64,000 nt of DNA, taken from assembly GCA_036873135.1 (NCBI GenBank), contig JAPTYO010000023.1, positions 7,451,834 to 7,515,833 on the forward strand, written 5' to 3'. The notes beneath the pieces were generated by a model, which saw only the letters and a list, made by a program, of their open reading frames with translations, had not been told where the DNA came from and did no database searches. The first letter of the stretch is position 1; each line of letters begins with the position of its first letter. The stretch comes from Clarkia xantiana subsp. parviflora (Eukaryota; Streptophyta; Magnoliopsida; Myrtales; Onagraceae). This document shows positions 45,306 to 58,373 of the stretch, in pieces. Both the position numbers and the translations under genes were made by a program.

Positions 45306-45784
45306 TTTAGGTGACTTTCTATATTTTCGTATCTGAGTATTTGGTTGCACTACCTTGTGATGTCTACGTTTTCTGCTTGAAAGGTTGGTTTGTGACTAGT
45401 TGTGTGTCTGTAAACAATACTTTCACTTTACATTCCATGTTCTTTGTGCTCAAGGGATTTTCTCTGTTTTCTTTATCTTACTTGTCTTGATATAGTACAC
45501 CTTGCCATGGTGTTGTGCTTGATTGCAGATTTCATCCTTGTGCTTGCCTATTCAATTTGGATGTATGTATTTCCATCTCTCTTGTTGTTGTTCATGTGTT
45601 GTTAGTATAAATAATCTTTCATGTTTCATATGACCTTACTTGTAAAAAAGGGGTTTTCTCAAGATACGTTCTTGGGGACATACTAAAAAATAAAATTTTA
45701 GGATACACTCCTAGGAGCGTTGAGTGTGTGCGCAGGATATGCTTCTGAGGGCGTTTTTAAAGCATTTGCAAGTTGCGCACTTAC

Positions 45785-45856
45785 GAGAGTTAGCTCCCGG
45801 CGAGACCTCGAAGTCCACTACTAGAAGTTGAAGGCCACGTCATTTTGATCCCAACA
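45785..45856 (+). mobile_element. 3' end of an element-1-type LTR
   Basis: The last 72 bp of the LTR at 7596-8378 recur here ('gttagctcccggcg' ... 'tttgatccCAACA'). The end at 45856 abuts a reverse-transcriptase coding fragment without any primer site. The rest of the LTR is not recognisable. 45306-45784 holds the degenerate region after antisense gene A, including 'ctcaagatacgttcttgg'-type repeats. Confidence 0.7.
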
Positions 45857-46178
45857 GTACTGACGCATCCTTTGGAAAGTTATGCGTAGGTCCTTGACGT
45901 GATCGTTTTTCTTCCTAGATTTTACGATCATGTCGTCTACGTATGCTTCCATCGTCTTTTCTATCATGTCCCCAAAGAGCTTGTTTACCATGCACTGGTA
46001 AGTAGCTCCTGCATTTATGAGTCCGAACGGCATAACTCTATAATGGTAGACGTCACTATCAGCATAAAATGCTGTGTGTGGGGCATCTTTTGCAGATATC
46101 TTATTTTGATTGTACACTGAAGTATGCGTCCATGAAACTCATCAACTCATGACCTGATGTTGTGTTGACCAGTTGGTC
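45857..46178 (-). pseudogene. Reverse transcriptase fragment (Ty3/gypsy)
   Basis: The minus-strand frame shows LDQLVNTTSGHELMSFMDAY, then after a frameshift HYRVMPFGLINAGATYQ and MEAYVDDMIVKSRKKNDHV. The YVDD box supplies two catalytic aspartates, and the FMDAY aspartate is present too. The fragment stops in codon RMRQY exactly where the LTR end at 45856 begins. About 105 residues remain of a domain of about 180. Upstream it runs directly into the 97-bp array. This is the only RT sequence found in the window. Confidence 0.9.
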
Positions 46179-46575
46179 TAAGTTTGTCTTCGATACTTAA
46201 CCTCTTTCAAGTAGTCGACAAATCTGAGTGATTTAGACGATATCATATTTTTGATGGTCGACTCTTGATTCGGAATTTTTTTGTCTTCGATGCTCAACCT
46301 CTTTCAAGTATTTGGCCAATCTGAGTGATTTAGATGATATTAGATTTTTGATGGTCGACTCTTGATTCGGAAAAAGTTTGTCTTGGACGTCATACCTCTG
46401 TCGACCAATCTGAGTGATTTAGATGATATCAGATTTTTGATGGTCGACTTCTTTGATTTTTGAATGCTTGACGCCTTAAGGGGAGAACTCAGATATCTGG
46501 AAAAAGGGCCTTAAAAGGCTATATTTATTTATCCTTCCTGAATCTTTCACAAAAACATCATTAACAAACATTAGC
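46179..46575 (-). repeat. 97-bp array (about 3 copies) in reverse, with lead-in
   Basis: The units 'gtcgaccatcaaaaatctga' ... 'ttggtcgaca' of 10695-11800 recur here on the minus strand. They are preceded by the same lead-in as at 10570-10695 ('ggctaatgtttgttaatgatg', 'ccttaaggcgtcaagc' on the respective strands). Order on the minus strand is lead-in, array, reverse transcriptase. Confidence 0.9.
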
Positions 46576-46900
46576 CGAACAGTTTTCGACGCTCACAAGA
46601 GTGTATCTTAAATCAGTTCATACATTGCGATCACATTTTGTGCCTTCCGGGAGCCTATCACGCGAACAGTTTTCGACGCCCACAAGAGCGTATCTTGAAG
46701 TAGTTCATACACTGCAATCACATTCTATGCCTTCCGGGAGCCTATCCCGCGAACAGTTTTCGACGCTCATAAGAGCGTATCTTGAAGTAGTCAATACACA
46801 ACAATCACATTCTACGTCATTCGGGAACTAATCCCGCAAACACTTCCAACGCCCCCAAAAGCGTATCTTGCACTCGCCTTCAACGCCGACAAGAGCATAC
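46575..46900 (+). repeat. 87-bp tandem repeat (3 good copies)
   Basis: The unit 'gaacagttttcgacgctcac' ... 'ccttccgggagcctatc' repeats at about 46575, 46662 and 46749 and then degenerates ('aagagcgtatcttg'). Related units occur in the opposite orientation after antisense gene copy C (63840-64000) and weakly after copy A (45640-45740). They therefore mark the region 3' of the antisense gene. The short ORFs here are repeat products. Confidence 0.85.
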
Positions 46901-47600
46901 CTTGCAAATGCTTTACAACGTACCCAAGAACGTATCTTGAGAAAACCTTCTTCTTTAAAGATACATGATATATTAAAGGTTTTCTATACTAACAATGCAG
47001 GAATGATAAAGACATGGAATGCAACCATGAAGACAAACACAACCATACAAAGTATTCAAGACGGTCAAAACCCAAAAGAAACCTACAACACATATGTCAA
47101 GTAACAAATCTAAACATCCAATTACAAAGATAGACTCAACCCAACACGGGGTGTAAGAGAAAGGAGATATATACAAACGGTAAAGTAGGCGAATGATTGA
47201 ACAAACATCACTCGAGAATCTCCACAATCAGGGTATTCAGAAAGCAACCCGCCAATGGAACTAGAAGATGATAGGGAGATACTCAACTCATCACCATCAA
47301 CAAGAACAACAACAAAAGAAATAAAGGAAAAAACGTCCAAGTCAGAAAGGCAAGCACTAGCAAAAATTTGCAATCAAAAACAATACCAGGACAAGATGCA
47401 TTATATTACAACAATACCAAGGAGATAATCATTTAAACACAAGAAACGAGGAATGCGACAACGACAACAATGTCTCCAAATACAATCAGTTGTAAGTTAC
47501 CACTTCAAGTAGTTAACACAGACACCACAAGGACAAGAAGTAGATAACAAAATGCAAGGCATTCAAACACTCAGGTATGGGAATGTAGGAAAACCGTAAA

Positions 47601-49150
47601 CTAAGAATTATGAGCAACCCCAAGGGCTGCTACTCCATTAGGAGAGGTAGATCGATCCTTTAGAAAAATAGCATACTCAACAAGGAAGCTGGAAAGATCA
47701 CCAAGTTGGTGAAAAGGAAAGTCATGAACAACTGCAAACATTTATTCAACAAACACTTTCTCGAAAACGCGTTTGGCTGAATTGCACCGAACTTCGAGAT
47801 AAGCAAGAAAGGAAAATGAGAATTCATATACTCGATGATGGCAAACATCTCTTCCTCCACTCGAAACACATTCTCATAAGACACCAGTTCAGCATCACGT
47901 AAGATCTTATCACAAGCAGCCTGCCGCCGCAAGGTTGCAATCTCAGCCTTAAGGAAATTAATACGATCTTGTAAAGCGCTACATTCGGCATCAAGGATAC
48001 GACCCTCTTCTAAAGCCTCGATAAGTTTAGCAGCAAACTGAACATGTACATCTTGAAGTAACTCCTTCTCCTCCAAGAGCCCAATGACAGAGGCCGACAA
48101 GTTTCCTACGTCAGAAACACCCTAACCCATAATAAAAGAAATGTCAAAAGAGGAGCAAGCATAATACAACACTTGGTAGAACAGCGAATAAGATAATTAC
48201 AGATGCAAAACGAGATAACGCCCCGCCAACCATCCCGGGAAACTCCCTCAATTGACTAGGGGGCAACATACGATCACTTGGTGGAATAGCAGCTTGTAAA
48301 ACCCGAACCCCAACCTCAGGAACAAGTAACGAGGACCGGTTGTCAAAGCGACACATATCCCCAGAAGAAAAGGGAACCCAATCGGAACCAATAACATCAT
48401 CACAACGAGGATGAACTAAGTCTCTTCGACACAACCTAGGGAGCCTGATCCTACCTACAACGGAAATATCCAATTCAACAAATATAGAACTACAAGGAAA
48501 ATACAAAATTAAAAACATACCTGCTAAATCCGACTTGACATTCGGTACACGTCCCCTCGACAGGGGGCAGGAGACAATGGTAACACAACATTAGGGGGTT
48601 CGCCTCCACCTACATACGATCTCCCCTCACCACGAGAAAGAACTCTGATATCAACACAAGTAGCAACTACCCCTTTCGCATGAATAGTCGAGGGTCCGGT
48701 CTCGAAATCATACTTCTCCCTCGTTAATGATCCTTTCACCATCGGCCCCCCAAGAAGCTCGTCAGCTATAGGAACACGTCCCGACACTAAAAACAACCAC
48801 CCCGAAAGACAATAGCGAATAGGAAAACAACAAGCTTAGTATGAAAGAAGGAACAAGGGAAAATGAGGAAGAAGAAAAAACTTACTTACTTCTTTTGAAA
48901 GATCGAAAGATTACCAAAACTCGGGGGCAATCATTCAAGATGAAAAATCTGCAACGTCCAGGGAAAATTCTAAGAGATCGAAAGGATGTCCCACACGCGC
49001 GCGCACGATACAGGGACAATCAGACAACCAACAAACTAAATTACCTTCAGGAAAAACGACCCTCCACACAGATGCGCTGAGGAATTAAGATACCTCCAAT
49101 AAAGCAGAACTGAACAAACGACTCGATCAATTGAGGGAAAAATAGATGAT
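47601..49150 (-). pseudogene. Antisense spliced gene of a Tat-like element, copy B
   Basis: Exons on the minus strand: leader ending 49094, then 48786-48521, 48454-48201 and 48121-47601, all with GT-AG borders matching copies A and C. Exon 2 reads SGRVPIADELLGGPMVKGS and loses frame by one base near the end (five C instead of six at about 48562). Exon 3 is complete: GRIRLPRLCRRDL, GSDWVPF, RFDNRSSLLVPEVGVRVLQA. Exon 4 begins with a long coiled coil (LLEEKELLQDVHVQFAAKL to DRINFLKAEIATLRRQA), then has an extra base near 47818, and in the corrected frame ends with a DFPFHQLGD motif and TAG at 47601. Two frameshifts make it a pseudogene. 46900-47600 between it and the 87-bp repeats is non-coding. 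Confidence 0.7.
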
Positions 49151-49178
49151 GATCACAAAAATGATAACCCTTTTCTTC

Positions 49179-49205
49179 TTTTTATAGCAGAATAGATTAG
49201 GATTT
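49179..49205 (-). promoter_or_regulatory. Promoter of antisense gene, copy B
   Basis: On the minus strand an AAATCCTAA box (one base off AAACCCTAA) precedes 'ctattctgc' and TATAAAAAG, in the same spacing as copies A and C. It points away from the LTR at 49745, against the sense of the retroelement. Confidence 0.6.
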
Positions 49206-49744
49206 TTTTTGAAACATTTTGATCTTCACTGTTCATTCCCAAGCAAGAAAATTTAAAGGACAGGATTTAAAAGATGACAACTTTACTCATTTTTAACTAT
49301 GATGACCCACACCTCCACCCATGTTAGTATTTCCATGATTATTTATCTTCGATCCTGTACTTAGAAATTTTTCACACATGATTAGTATATTCTTTGCATA
49401 TAGAATTACACCGTACATACATACCGACATGAGTTGGATTTTTCTTTATCTATCACCATGATTTCGTTATTCACCTTTCCTAATTTGTGTTTCTAGACAT
49501 AGAGATAGAAAAACGTGATTTTCGTTATACCCGCATTTATCGGACACATGTCTGAATATATACATATCCGTGCTAATGTTTGTATCTTCCTTGTCCCGAG
49601 AAATGAGGATAAGACGCGGCAGTGCGATTACGGACGTACGACGGACTCATCAAGAGGTAAAATCATGGGGTTGAACTGAGCGTGTCATCCTATCGTAAAA
49701 TAGAGTCAATCAAGGGTTAAGCCATTGGTTGACTCGGGGGCACA

Positions 49745-50475
49745 TGATGGATATACGCTCAATTTAGACCTGTTTTCATTCAGATTGTATTATTTTAACT
49801 ACCCCACGAACGATTGTAAATCGAAATTTTGACTCGAACACGTCACCCAAAGCAAAACGGTCCGGACGAGAAAAAACGCCGCCGGGACACGTTGCTGGTC
49901 CAATCTCACCAAGGGTGAGATCGGACCTGGCTCTCCTCCGACCCCGAAGGTCCCGACACCCTTCTGACGTGTAGTTATCCCGCCCAATGGGTGTACGTGA
50001 CGTTCAGAACACTGTCATCCAAACCGTCCCTCGCGACGACTCGACCTCACTTTGCACGTCCGGCACTTAGAAATATCACGAACCCTTCTATGCTTGCTAA
50101 GGGCTTAATCCATTTATCACTTGTTAACTGAGCTCGTTTAGGAGTTAACGGTGTCATTAATCACCCTAATCTCCTTTGAGCCTATATATAGAACTCCACT
50201 TCTTTTCATTTACTAAGTTGATATCACTTGAAAAATTTGAGCTCTCCCTTCTATCTACTTTCTCTCTCTACATTGTTCTAACTTAAGCATCGAAGAGGGT
50301 TCGCCGATACCACCGCAGGCTTACCCCTCGTGCAGGTTCGCGAGAGGACGGACCGCGAAGAAAGTGCGAGGAAGCGGATTACGAAAAGAGACCGTCGGAT
50401 CACGAATGAAGGAAATCTACCCGTAAGTTGGCTATTTGGATTGACGACCCGTCGACCGATACGCAGGACTTAACA
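49745..50475 (+). mobile_element. Tat-like 3' LTR of copy B (plus strand)
   Basis: It starts TGATGGATATACGC after the purine tract 'gactcgggggcaca' and ends GGACTTAACA. TATA-like TATATATAG lies at about 50183-50191, followed by the CT-rich leader and 'catcgaagagggttcgccga'. No primer site follows the end, so it is a 3' LTR. With 41608-42196 it forms the outer arms of an inverted pair. Confidence 0.85.
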
Positions 50476-51378
50476 GATACTACATGTCGATGTCATGTTT
50501 CCATTTGGTACAAGTTTTTGTTGTATATTTTTTGTGCAACACGTTTGAGATATGTTCTTTTAGTGTATTCATTAGTAAGCCGTTAAGTGGCCAAAATTTT
50601 TTTATCGTTAAATAGCACGTGACTTACCCTTTAACTTTTATTTTATTCGGTTTAGTCTATCTAGTATATCTATAACTTATTTTTTCTTACCAGGGTCAAA
50701 CTTATCCTAGAATTAGGCTCGGGCTAAGTTCATCAAACTTTATTGGACTAAAGTATACAAAAAAAGTTAGGAATATTAGAGAGGCTAAACTGAACAAAAT
50801 AAAAGTTAGATGACAAGTCACGTTCTACTTAACCGCACGCTAATATATGCAACCAAAGACAACATTTCTATGTGTTGCACACAAAAAAAAAAAAAAAAAA
50901 AAAAAAACTTACACCGGCAACATTTTAAATTAACGGATGCACCAAAATACATAAACGTAAAATAATATAGTGAAAGTTCTTGCTCCGGGTCCCTCATGTA
51001 TTTTACTTTAATATTTTAAGAATTTTTTATTTTCATTATAACAGTATGTTACATAGTTTTATTTAATTTTTTAAGAAAATACGGTTATATTCTTGTTTCA
51101 TCATCGAAATCGAACCGATCTAGTATCATTCTCGGAGTCAATCTAATGATGTCATTATAACATTCTCAGGAAGAAAACGTGCACGCGCGTAGCCCGCGCA
51201 AGTATCTAGTTATAGTATAATGTATGTACTATATAATCAGCATACAATTTTACAACTAAACTAAACATATGATATTAAATTTCAAGCTATATATTTTAGC
51301 GAACACATATTAATAAATAAAAAACTTATAATGCATATTTAAATTGTTACTCTTCAAATGCAATTAGTATACATTTTT
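50476..51378. other. Mutator-like remnant and a Helitron 3' end; no gene
   Basis: 50505-50960 resembles the truncated Mutator-like sequence at 7387-7595 ('tttttgtgcaacac', 'gccgttaa', 'tagcacgtgact') and has a 27-base poly-A tract (50882-50908). 51177-51209 ends with hairpin GCGCG-tagcc-CGCGC, 'aagtatCTAG' and T, a Helitron terminus whose left end was not found. Confidence 0.5.
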
Positions 51379-52296
51379 GGGTCAATAACCTGGGAGAGGT
51401 CTGAAGATTGGACCTTGTGAATTTGAGAGGTCTGAAGATTGAAATGGTGATAACTGATGTCTGAAGTTTGGACTTTGTGATTTTTAGGTTTTCCGTCCAA
51501 ATTTTCTCTCAAATTTAACAGAACCACGTGAAATGTCATATTTATCTCTGACAATATTTTAAACAAATTAAAGTTTAATTAATGGATCATGAAATGACAA
51601 AAATACCCATTTCACTAATTAAAACATAACCCAACTCCGGCCACCACCACGGCTCCCGCCGGCCACCACCCAACTCCGGCGACCACCACCCAACTCCGGC
51701 GACCACCACTCACAGTCCGGCGAGCCCACCAAACTCCGACGACCGCCACAATGGCCACGATTGGGCCCAAATCGAATCCATCGGCCCCGATTGGGCCCAC
51801 ATCGGAGCCACAAAGCTCCGATCGGAGCTCGGTGGCCCCAAATCGGAGCCACAAAGCTCCAGATCGGAGCCACAGAGCTCCGATCAAAGCTTTGTGGGCC
51901 TAATCGGGGCCGATGGCTCCGATTTGGGCCCAATCGAGGCCGCGGTTGTGCTCGCCGGAGTTGGGTGGTGGTCGTCGGAGCGGGTGGTGGTCGCCGAAGC
52001 TGAGTGGTGGTCGCCGGAGTTGGGTTGTGGTCGCCGGAGTTGGTGGTGGCATTAAGGGCATTTTCGTCTTTTCATTTAAGCATGTGAGGTGGAAGAAGTG
52101 CATTTTTGGAATTTAATCTTATTTCTGGTCACATGTCAAGCACATGACCAATTTCCGTTAATTTTAACGGAAAAAACTAACGGAGACCTCTATTATCTGC
52201 AAGTCAAAATTTCAAACCTCTATTATCACCAATTTAAACTTCAGAACTCTCAAATTTATATAACCCAAACTTCAGACCTCTCCAAATTATTAACCC
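51379..52296. mobile_element. Second Mutator-like element with GC-rich core (918 bp)
   Basis: Terminal inverted repeats (GGGTCAATAACCTGGGAGAG; complement of 'ctctccaaattattaaccc') and a perfect 9-bp duplication TACATTTTT (51370-51378 and 52297-52305). Same architecture as 43132-43997: arms with 'gttttccgtccaaatttt', then a GC-rich palindromic core (51625-52050) of 'gctccgatcggagc' and 'ccaactccggcgaccaccac' units. Overlapping frames on both strands up to 104 codons are low-complexity. The two copies are clearly diverged, so the core architecture, not just the ends, has been kept. Confidence 0.93.
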
Positions 52297-52675
52297 TACA
52301 TTTTTTCCTTATACTAGTTACGCATGCAGTTTAGCTCGCGTATTTTAGCCCACCAAGTTAGTTCTCTTGTAAAACCAGGACTTGTTCTTTAATGAACCCA
52401 TGCTTAACCCACCCCAATAAATCAAATTTGGCAGGTCGTCTTAAAACACCGAAATACCATAAAAAAAGCATACAACATACTGAATCAATAAAGAACAGAC
52501 TCAAGGCAACAGCCTTCCATAACTTTTGAATAATAGTTATCTAAGCATATGCAGACCAAAACTTCAAAAACTCAATAAAACACATCCACTATCTTCATGA
52601 TCCAAAGCAATGGAACAGAATTATCTAACACCAATCTAAACAACTTCCAAAAAATACAACTCTGAATACCATGCC

Positions 52676-54103
<1,428 letters not shown>

Positions 54104-54165
54104 CGTTCTGAGTTTTCGGCGCAGAGAAGAGCGGACGTAACGAGCTCTCTCACAGAAGCATACGA

Positions 54166-54279
54166 AAACCCTAGTTCTTTGGAATTTATAGTCAGTTGCG
54201 GTAGTATGGAGAGCCGGGCAATGTGCAGGATATTAAGCCCAATAGGCCTAACCTCAGCCCCGTATATCATTTCAGCCCA
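54166..54279 (-). promoter_or_regulatory. RPS5 promoter: telo-box and two site II elements
   Basis: Upstream of the RPS5 start are a telo-box AAACCCTA (54166-54173, read on the plus strand) and two TGGGCT site II motifs on the minus strand (complement at 54236-54241 and 54274-54279). This pair of elements typifies plant ribosomal-protein promoters, where TCP factors bind site II and the telo-box boosts expression in dividing cells. Confidence 0.75.
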
Positions 54280-55222
54280 TCTAACATGCCTTCAGATTTT
54301 ATGTTCAGCTTCTTTGAATTTATTTTTTTCAAAAAGACCCTGTTATATATATAAACAAATAATAAGAACATCCTCATCTGAAAATTTTTAAACTAAAAAA
54401 TAGACTTTTCGCCTACTGCCAGGCCAGTAGCAGAATACCCGTGTTCGGCGAGCGGCAGTCGCACAACAAGGTTGTTAGGAATCTCGATTTGGATCTTAAA
54501 ATCAATCAATTCTATGATTTTATAACCGTTAATCGATCCGGATCTATCCTAGAATCTCTGACATTTAGGATCAGAGTAGGATCTAGCGTTGGATCATAGA
54601 ATCATTCAGAATCGCGATCTGATCCTCGTAAGATCTTTTCTAAAATGGTTTTTCTTAATTATTCATTCACTAAATACAATTTTTAAACCCAATAGCCCAT
54701 TAATATGCACCTAATCAGCAAATTAAAATGGTTAAGGGTTCACTTTATACCACATATTTGCACGAAATTCATTGTTCATACCATATTATTTTTTGTATCA
54801 ATTTGGTGTCAAACGTTTCCATTTTGTACCGTTTTATTACTTCTGTTAAAGTTCCGTCCATTTTGACCGTTAAAAGCCACGTACCATGCACGTGAGTGGC
54901 CCTAAAGTTTTGATTTTATGGCCCTGTGGAAAGGTACACATCAACATGATCGTGTGATATTAGACAAACTAATACCCTGATTTGAGACAATAACTTATCC
55001 TCATAACTGTAGTTAAAATTTCAAAAGCTCAAACATTTGATTATGTGTAAAAATAACAAGTACATCATCTCATATAAAAACCTTAAACATGATTCACAAT
55101 GTCTTTACCCACATAAGTGATACCCATCTCTCAATCTTATACAAACCAAAAACTTCACCACAACATGAAGAAGACTAGAAAGCTTCGGTTCAAGTCTTCG
55201 ATAGAAAGCAGACAAAGCAAGA
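54280..55222. other. Intergenic, repeat-derived, no gene
   Basis: 54728-54910 ('gggttcactttataccacat', 'ccgtccattttgaccgttaa', 'cacgtgagtggcc') resembles one arm of a Mutator-like MITE, but no opposite arm is found. 55080-55222 is probably the 3' flank of the RPS28 copy. Confidence 0.4.
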
Positions 55223-55421
55223 TCACTGGAGTCTCCTTGCTTCTCTCTCAGACTTGAGGAGAGTGAGGACATCGCCTTTTCTAACCGGTCCCTTGACGTT
55301 CCTCATAATGAAACAGTTGTTGTCATCTAAAAACTTGACCCTCACTTTGAGTCACCTGTCCTCTCGGCCTAGTTCGGCCCATCACTTTCACCACCATAGC
55401 GTGCTTGATTTGGCTGTCCAT
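55223..55421 (-). pseudogene. RPS28: Ribosomal protein S28 (eS28) copy with one frameshift
   Basis: On the minus strand from ATG 55421 the frame reads [16 protein letters not shown], then RGQVTQ. After one extra base (near 55346) it continues in the next frame with the eS28 C-terminal half, recognisable by [14 protein letters not shown] and the terminal SEREARRLQ, stopping with TGA at 55223. Corrected length is 65 codons, the normal size for plant eS28. No intron lies in the coding part; plant RPS28 genes usually also lack one there, so this need not be a processed copy. Some residues differ from the usual plant protein (MGRTRPRG where MGRTGSRG is normal). Unless the extra base is a sequencing error, it is a recent pseudogene. 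Confidence 0.88.
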
Positions 55422-56580
55422 TCTGCAGTATGCACCAACCAAATTAAAGACTATTTTCTTAAACATTAATGAAGATGACAATTGGTAACACCATGCAAGA
55501 AACAATGTTGCGGTTGGATCATCATAAATATGAAATAATCAATCAAATCGGAAAAAAAGATGAACAAAAATCATCATATTCATGTGCAGAAGCAGCCACT
55601 CAAACCTATAATATCAGCAAGAAAATGGCATGATTACTTATAAGTCATAGAATAAATCAATAAACTTTTTCCTAAACCCTTAAAGAAAATGGTATTTGGT
55701 AACGGGAAATGATTTACATTCCGAAGTTTAGCATCCGTCATATTCCGACATTCCCATTATTGCCAAACACCTGTCATTAGAAAAGTAAGACGTTCTCTTA
55801 CTTTTTCTCTTTTCTAAATAGACTATAATACTCTTTTAACGTCCGTCCCATCAAAAATTACTTCCCCTGCTTCTATATTCTATTATAACTTACCTACCCT
55901 CTCTCCAAAATTAGACCTATCTTAAAAAATTGTCATATCAGCAAATGCTAATTTGATTGGTCCGTGATATATACGTGCTTTATTAACCCTTGATGTTCCC
56001 CGCTCTCATCTCTGTATTAATCTCAATCAACTCTTTTTTTGGTAAAATTCTTCTTCACGTTTGGTAGATAATCAATTCTTTTCTTTGGTTAAAGATGAGT
56101 AATCAATTGCTGCTGGAGGGATTAATTGCTCTTGGCGGAATCAATTGCTCCGGGAGGATTAATTGCTCTTGGCGGTGGCAAAATTAATTGCTCTTGGCGG
56201 ATTAATTCTTTTCTTCCTACGTTTCTGATTGTCAAAATTTGCACTCCGGTTGAACTGTTCGTCCGATGAAGGTTTTCATATTTCCGGCCGTCTCGGATCA
56301 ATTCATGTTCGTCCGATTGACAATCAAACGGTAACATCAATTGCTTATATAGGAATTAAATGTCTGTTTCCGTTTCTTCTTCTTTATCTGACCGTTTCAT
56401 CATTCAAACACGCTGTTACCAATTGCTAATTTTACAGTTGCTTTTCAAATCGTTCTTTTATCCTATATAAGTAAGAGCGTGACTGATTTATGTACACATC
56501 ACATGTTCTTTAATTTTGTTCCTGAAACTGAATTTTAGCAGCTCATAATCTTTTATGTCTGTCCCGAAAATCTTTCTATT
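55422..56580. other. Intergenic; possible Helitron 5' region
   Basis: No gene is seen. 55870-55990 ('tctatattctattataactt', then 'taccctctctccaaaattag') resembles the 5' ends of plant Helitrons, which often carry RPA1-like genes such as the one that follows. 56105-56210 repeats 'ggattaattgctcttggcgg' four times. Confidence 0.35.
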
Positions 56581-58356
56581 ATGTCGACTGAAGCAACTGT
56601 TTTTCTTAGTGACTTGCAATTTGGGTATTCACCGTACCCTCTTTGTGTTCGCATAATCAGAATTTGGGAAACCACGAATTTCAACAATGAATCTAAGTTG
56701 ATGTCTATAGATATGTTGATCTTAGATGATCAGGTATTGTTTGTCTGCATACTATGTTCTTATATACATATACATATACATATATGTTGCTCTTACATGA
56801 ATATGTTTTTCATACTGCTGAAAACATAGTTTGTAAAGTCTTTTTTTCTAAACTCTATTTGAAATCATAGTTACAAAACTCTATTTGATTATGCTTTTGT
56901 ATTTCCATTGCTTAAAGGGAGCATGTTTGCATGCATATATTCTCCGACAGTTTATCAAAAGGTTACGTGATCAATTTGTCGAACGACAATTGGTCATTTT
57001 GAAGAACTTCTGTGTTGTAGCTGTTGCTGAACAGTTTAGGCCAGCCCCTTCTGAAATGAAACTTCAATTTGTATTGACAACAGTGGTGAAATCAGTTTCT
57101 GATCCAAGTCCTAATATACCCTATACGTTATTTGACTTTGTTGATGTCAATACACTTGAAAGAAGAAAAGGCCACCCAACTATTCTTACAGGTACATGGT
57201 TTTAAATAAGATAATGCAAATTTATTGAAGTTATTTGTTTAATATTAACCGTTAATGGATTTTGATATGAGATAAACATTCTTATTTTAAATAGATGTGG
57301 ACGATTAACTGGAGTAGGACCAACTGAAGAAATTTATGCTCGTGGGAAGCCAACTACAATTCGACGACTCAGCGTGCAATTGGATGAGTAAGTATTTCAG
57401 CTTTGCATTGAGCCCAATTGTTTAAATTGCAGAACCATTCAATCATGCAAATTATTTTTTGATGAAGGATTAAATAATAATGTAACAAGCTCAACTTTAA
57501 GGTATGCTAACAGCTGGATTAATCATCTAAAATGTATAAAAGTGCATGCACACTTTAACTTCAGTTACAAAGTCAAGCAAAGTTGGATCTTGAGGAGCAA
57601 GTTCGAGTTCTTTGTATGGGGTTTTAACAACTACATTTCGGTTTTTTTTTCAAGTTTTCAAAGGATAATGGTAACGTGATTTGATCTTTATTCTTGAGTT
57701 TCGGCACAATGTTACTGTTATGTGGTTTCAGTTTTTATTATCTTCAAGTTAAATTTGAAAGTACTTTAAAAATACCATATATTGGTGGATGCTTCTTCTA
57801 CATACCCATAAGCAAATCAGTGATAAGTGCTACATAGTTAAAAGAAAGTGGTCAGTCGGATTCTATTTGTGATTATTAGACATCTCTTGGTTAGGTAGCT
57901 CTAGCTCTTCAATGGCAATTATCATTGTTTATGGAGTAAGCTCTGATGTACATAATGCATAAAGAAAATAAGTTAACCATTTTTCTTTTTAGCTTTGAAT
58001 CTTATCACGTTTATAATCTAAATGTATTTTCTCTATCCCATTTGAATCTGTTTCATTTACATATGTATAGGATTACTACAACTGCAGTGTGTCTCTGGTG
58101 AGGGGCAGTTTCTCAAATTACAGAGTCAATGTTGGATGATAATCCGCATCCAAATTTCGTTGCTATTACATCTGTCACTGTTGCTGAGTTCAAAGGTACA
58201 TACATAACAAATAATGAGTTTTCTAATAGCTGATTTTTTTAGTAGTTTGTACTTATTAAATGTTATTATGAGTAGGTGAGTTTAATCTCGGCTCTACTAC
58301 ATGTACTCGCGTATACATGAATCCTAATATACCAAAGACTGCAACTATAAAACAAG
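56581..58356 (+). pseudogene. RPA1-like (replication protein A 70 kDa) gene, decayed and truncated
   Basis: Exon 1 (56581-56733) encodes VFLSDLQFGYSPYPLCVRII and LMSIDMLILDDQ, the start of the first OB-fold of plant RPA1-like proteins. Exon 2 (56920-57191) continues with GACLHAYILRQFIKRL through IPYTLFDFVDV. Exon 3 (about 57295-57388) carries GRLTGVGPTEEIY and RRLSVQLDE but has lost bases at its start, giving a TAA. The next exon has W-TGA where WGE is expected, then ESMLDDNPHPNFVAITSVTV. A last exon ends at 58356 (GSTTCTRVYMNPNIPKT). The C-terminal zinc-binding part is missing; an inverted copia LTR begins 18 bp later. RPA1 binds single-stranded DNA in replication. Copies of this type are common on plant Helitrons, which may be its origin. 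Not functional as it stands. Confidence 0.8.
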
Positions 58357-58373
58357 GTATAACACTAAAATTT

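Noticed and set aside
56122..56340. Minus-strand ORF of 72 codons
   Set aside because: It arises from the fourfold 'ggattaattgctcttggcgg' repeat and has no family resemblance.
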